Source: Sphingobacteriia bacterium (GTDB lineage Bacteria > Bacteroidota > Bacteroidia > Chitinophagales > Chitinophagaceae). Taken from it: DNA of 64,000 nt. Below, one piece after another: positions 62,716 through 64,000 of this stretch; position 1 is the stretch's first letter; every line of letters starts with the position of its first letter. Position numbers and translations under genes: made by a program. Below the pieces are notes generated by a model that was not told the DNA's origin, ran no database searches, and saw only the letters and a program-made list of their open reading frames with translations. The stretch lies in NCBI GenBank assembly GCA_947452295.1, contig CANGCK010000003.1, positions 1 through 64,000 of the forward strand, read 5' to 3'.

Positions 62716-64000
62716 CTAAACACTTACAATCAATACAGGAATAGAAAGCCTATGACGAACGTCTTCAATTGTTTCACCAAAAATATAGTCTTTTAACCCA
62801 GAATGGCGGTGTGCCCCCATTACCAACATATTTGCTTCAGTTTCTTGAACAATTCGAACGATTTCATTTACTCTGTTATGAAACCCAATAATACCTTCTA
62901 TTTGATATCCCATTGATTTTAATTGGTCTACGTAATTATTCATTCTTTCTTTATCTCTTCTGGTTTCAATATCGTCACTAGCTGCCTCTAAATATTTAGC
63001 AGAAACACTTTCTACAATATGAATAAGGGTATATGTCACATTTTTGTTGCCCTGAGCTAAAGCATAAGCGATTAACTTTTCATCGGCTTTAGAAAATTCC
63101 AAAGCCACCGCAATACCAGTAATTTGATTGACTTGTAAATTCTCTAGCGCAATTAGATCTCCATGCATGCTCGATTCTCGTTGAAATTTTCTTTTCTGAA
63201 AAATTGGATAAAATGTCATGATAAAAAACAACGACAAAAATGCAGCAATAGCAAATAAGAGCAATAACTTATTGACGAAGCTAGTGTTTGAATGAAGTAA
63301 AAGAATAGCTTCATTTGCCACTAAATTAACATTAAGGGAAATGAGAATAATGGCAATCAGCCAAGCAATTATTTTAGTAGGCAATTTTATGGCAAATTCA
63401 CCCATTGTTTTTTTATCACTAACAAAATGAATAAGGGGAATTACCGCAAAACCAAGTTGAATACTTAAAATCACCTGACTAAACACCAATAAATCATCTA
63501 CTTTATCATCACCGTATATTAAAATAACCAAAATAGCAGGGACAATTGCAATTAACCTGGTGAGTAACCTTCTCAACCAAGGATTAATCCTTAATTTTAA
63601 ATAACCTTCCATAACTATTTGACCAGCAAGCGTTCCAGTTAATGTAGAACTTTGACCGGCAGCAATTAATGCGATGGCAAATAAAATGGGGGCTAATGAA
63701 GTTCCCAATAAAGGTTGGAGCAATTTATGTGCATCTTCAATTTTGGCTACCTGCGTATTTCCTGTATGATAAAACACAGTAGCAGCTAATACGAGAATGG
63801 CAGTATTTACTAAAAAAGCTGCATTCAGTGCTATGGTGCTGTCAATTAAATTGTATTTAATCGCTTTTTTAATTCCTTTTACGGTAGGTGCAATTTTTCT
63901 GGTTTGTACTAACGCGGAATGTAAATAAAGATTATGGGGCATAACGGTGGCGCCAATGATCCCAACTGCTATGTAGAGTGCTTCGTGGTTAAGCTTTGTG
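62716..64000 (-). CDS. Nramp divalent-metal transporter fused to a universal stress domain (N-terminus cut by edge)
   Basis: The minus-strand frame is open through the right edge, so the first helices lie outside the window; the visible part is 427 residues. It starts within TM5/6 and has GIIGATVMPHNLYLHSALVQTR, the MPH metal-site motif of Nramp. Further helices run to about residue 275 of the visible part. The last 140 residues are a UspA domain: VNQITGIAVALEFSKADEKLIAYALAQ, HRHSGLKDYIFGETIEDV and RLSIPVLIVSV, with the GAHxxxG-like nucleotide loop MGAHRHSG. Import of Mn2+ or Fe2+ with the C-terminal domain acting as a cytoplasmic sensor is the likely role. Confidence 0.9.
   Translation of the reverse strand, partial: TKLNHEALYIAVGIIGATVMPHNLYLHSALVQTRKIAPTVKGIKKAIKYNLIDSTIALNAAFLVNTAILVLAATVFYHTGNTQVAKIEDAHKLLQPLLGTSLAPILFAIALIAAGQSSTLTGTLAGQIVMEGYLKLRINPWLRRLLTRLIAIVPAILVILIYGDDKVDDLLVFSQVILSIQLGFAVIPLIHFVSDKKTMGEFAIKLPTKIIAWLIAIILISLNVNLVANEAILLLHSNTSFVNKLLLLFAIAAFLSLFFIMTFYPIFQKRKFQRESSMHGDLIALENLQVNQITGIAVALEFSKADEKLIAYALAQGNKNVTYTLIHIVESVSAKYLEAASDDIETRRDKERMNNYVDQLKSMGYQIEGIIGFHNRVNEIVRIVQETEANMLVMGAHRHSGLKDYIFGETIEDVRHRLSIPVLIVSV

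Overview
This 64 kb window is AT-rich chromosomal DNA of a Bacteroidota bacterium, most likely a Chitinophagaceae relative. The reasons are the fused SecDF, the long NusB, the single-chain L-serine dehydratase, MqnE of the futalosine menaquinone route, many short lipoprotein signals ending in Ser-Cys, families typical of the phylum (DUF6150, DUF2911, DUF2452, DUF1569, LptD/OstA-like proteins), and repeated TAnnTTTG promoter elements instead of a standard -10 box. The family-level placement is inference. I see no rRNA, tRNA, CRISPR array, insertion sequence, prophage or plasmid gene. Almost all of the DNA is coding, and the gene order looks like an ordinary core genome.

Layout: 1-7 kb holds the start of mutS2 (cut by the edge), a lipoprotein MsrA, an orphan peptide-type ABC binding lipoprotein, an M1 aminopeptidase, a polysaccharide flippase and an NlpC/P60 lipoprotein. 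At 7-11 kb are dnaE and thioredoxin. At 11-18 kb is a complete RND efflux set (adaptor, pump, outer-membrane channel) preceded by a small unknown membrane protein. At 17.8-26 kb are metabolic and housekeeping genes: a nucleoside transporter, mqnE, serine dehydratase, an aspartate aminotransferase-type enzyme, a stand-alone RlmK-like rRNA methyltransferase, coaE, yajC and nusB. groES-groEL follow at 26.3-28.2 kb, then lysoplasmalogenase, a lipoprotein FKBP, secDF, an A-type Fe-S carrier, a B12-domain-less acyl-CoA mutase subunit, an M20 amidohydrolase and an S9 peptidase (to 39 kb).

At 39.3-42.4 kb a minus-strand operon joins an acyl-CoA dehydrogenase, a secreted helical protein with a class II terpene-cyclase-like acidic motif, and YggS, behind a promoter carrying two perfect palindromes. 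At 42.4-46.9 kb is a 1475-residue secreted enzyme that fuses a GH95-like fucosidase module, a DUF4838 module and a discoidin-like domain. After a 361-bp AT-rich gap come a small outer-membrane barrel, a secreted DUF6150 repeat protein (a candidate knotted 'septoil' fold), ung and plsC. From 50 to 59.5 kb is an envelope-building block: lptD (minus), then amidase, MlaD-like, OstA-like, NhaA and an Omp85-like barrel protein (plus). The window ends with three domain-of-unknown-function genes, NADP isocitrate dehydrogenase, and an Nramp metal transporter fused to a universal stress domain (cut by the right edge).

The most interesting items are the DUF6150 protein, the GH95-DUF4838 fusion with changed active-site positions, the terpene-cyclase-like protein in the acyl-CoA dehydrogenase operon, and three intrinsic terminators whose T-runs stop only 2-7 nt before the start codon of the next gene on the same strand. 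No obviously new multi-gene system is present.
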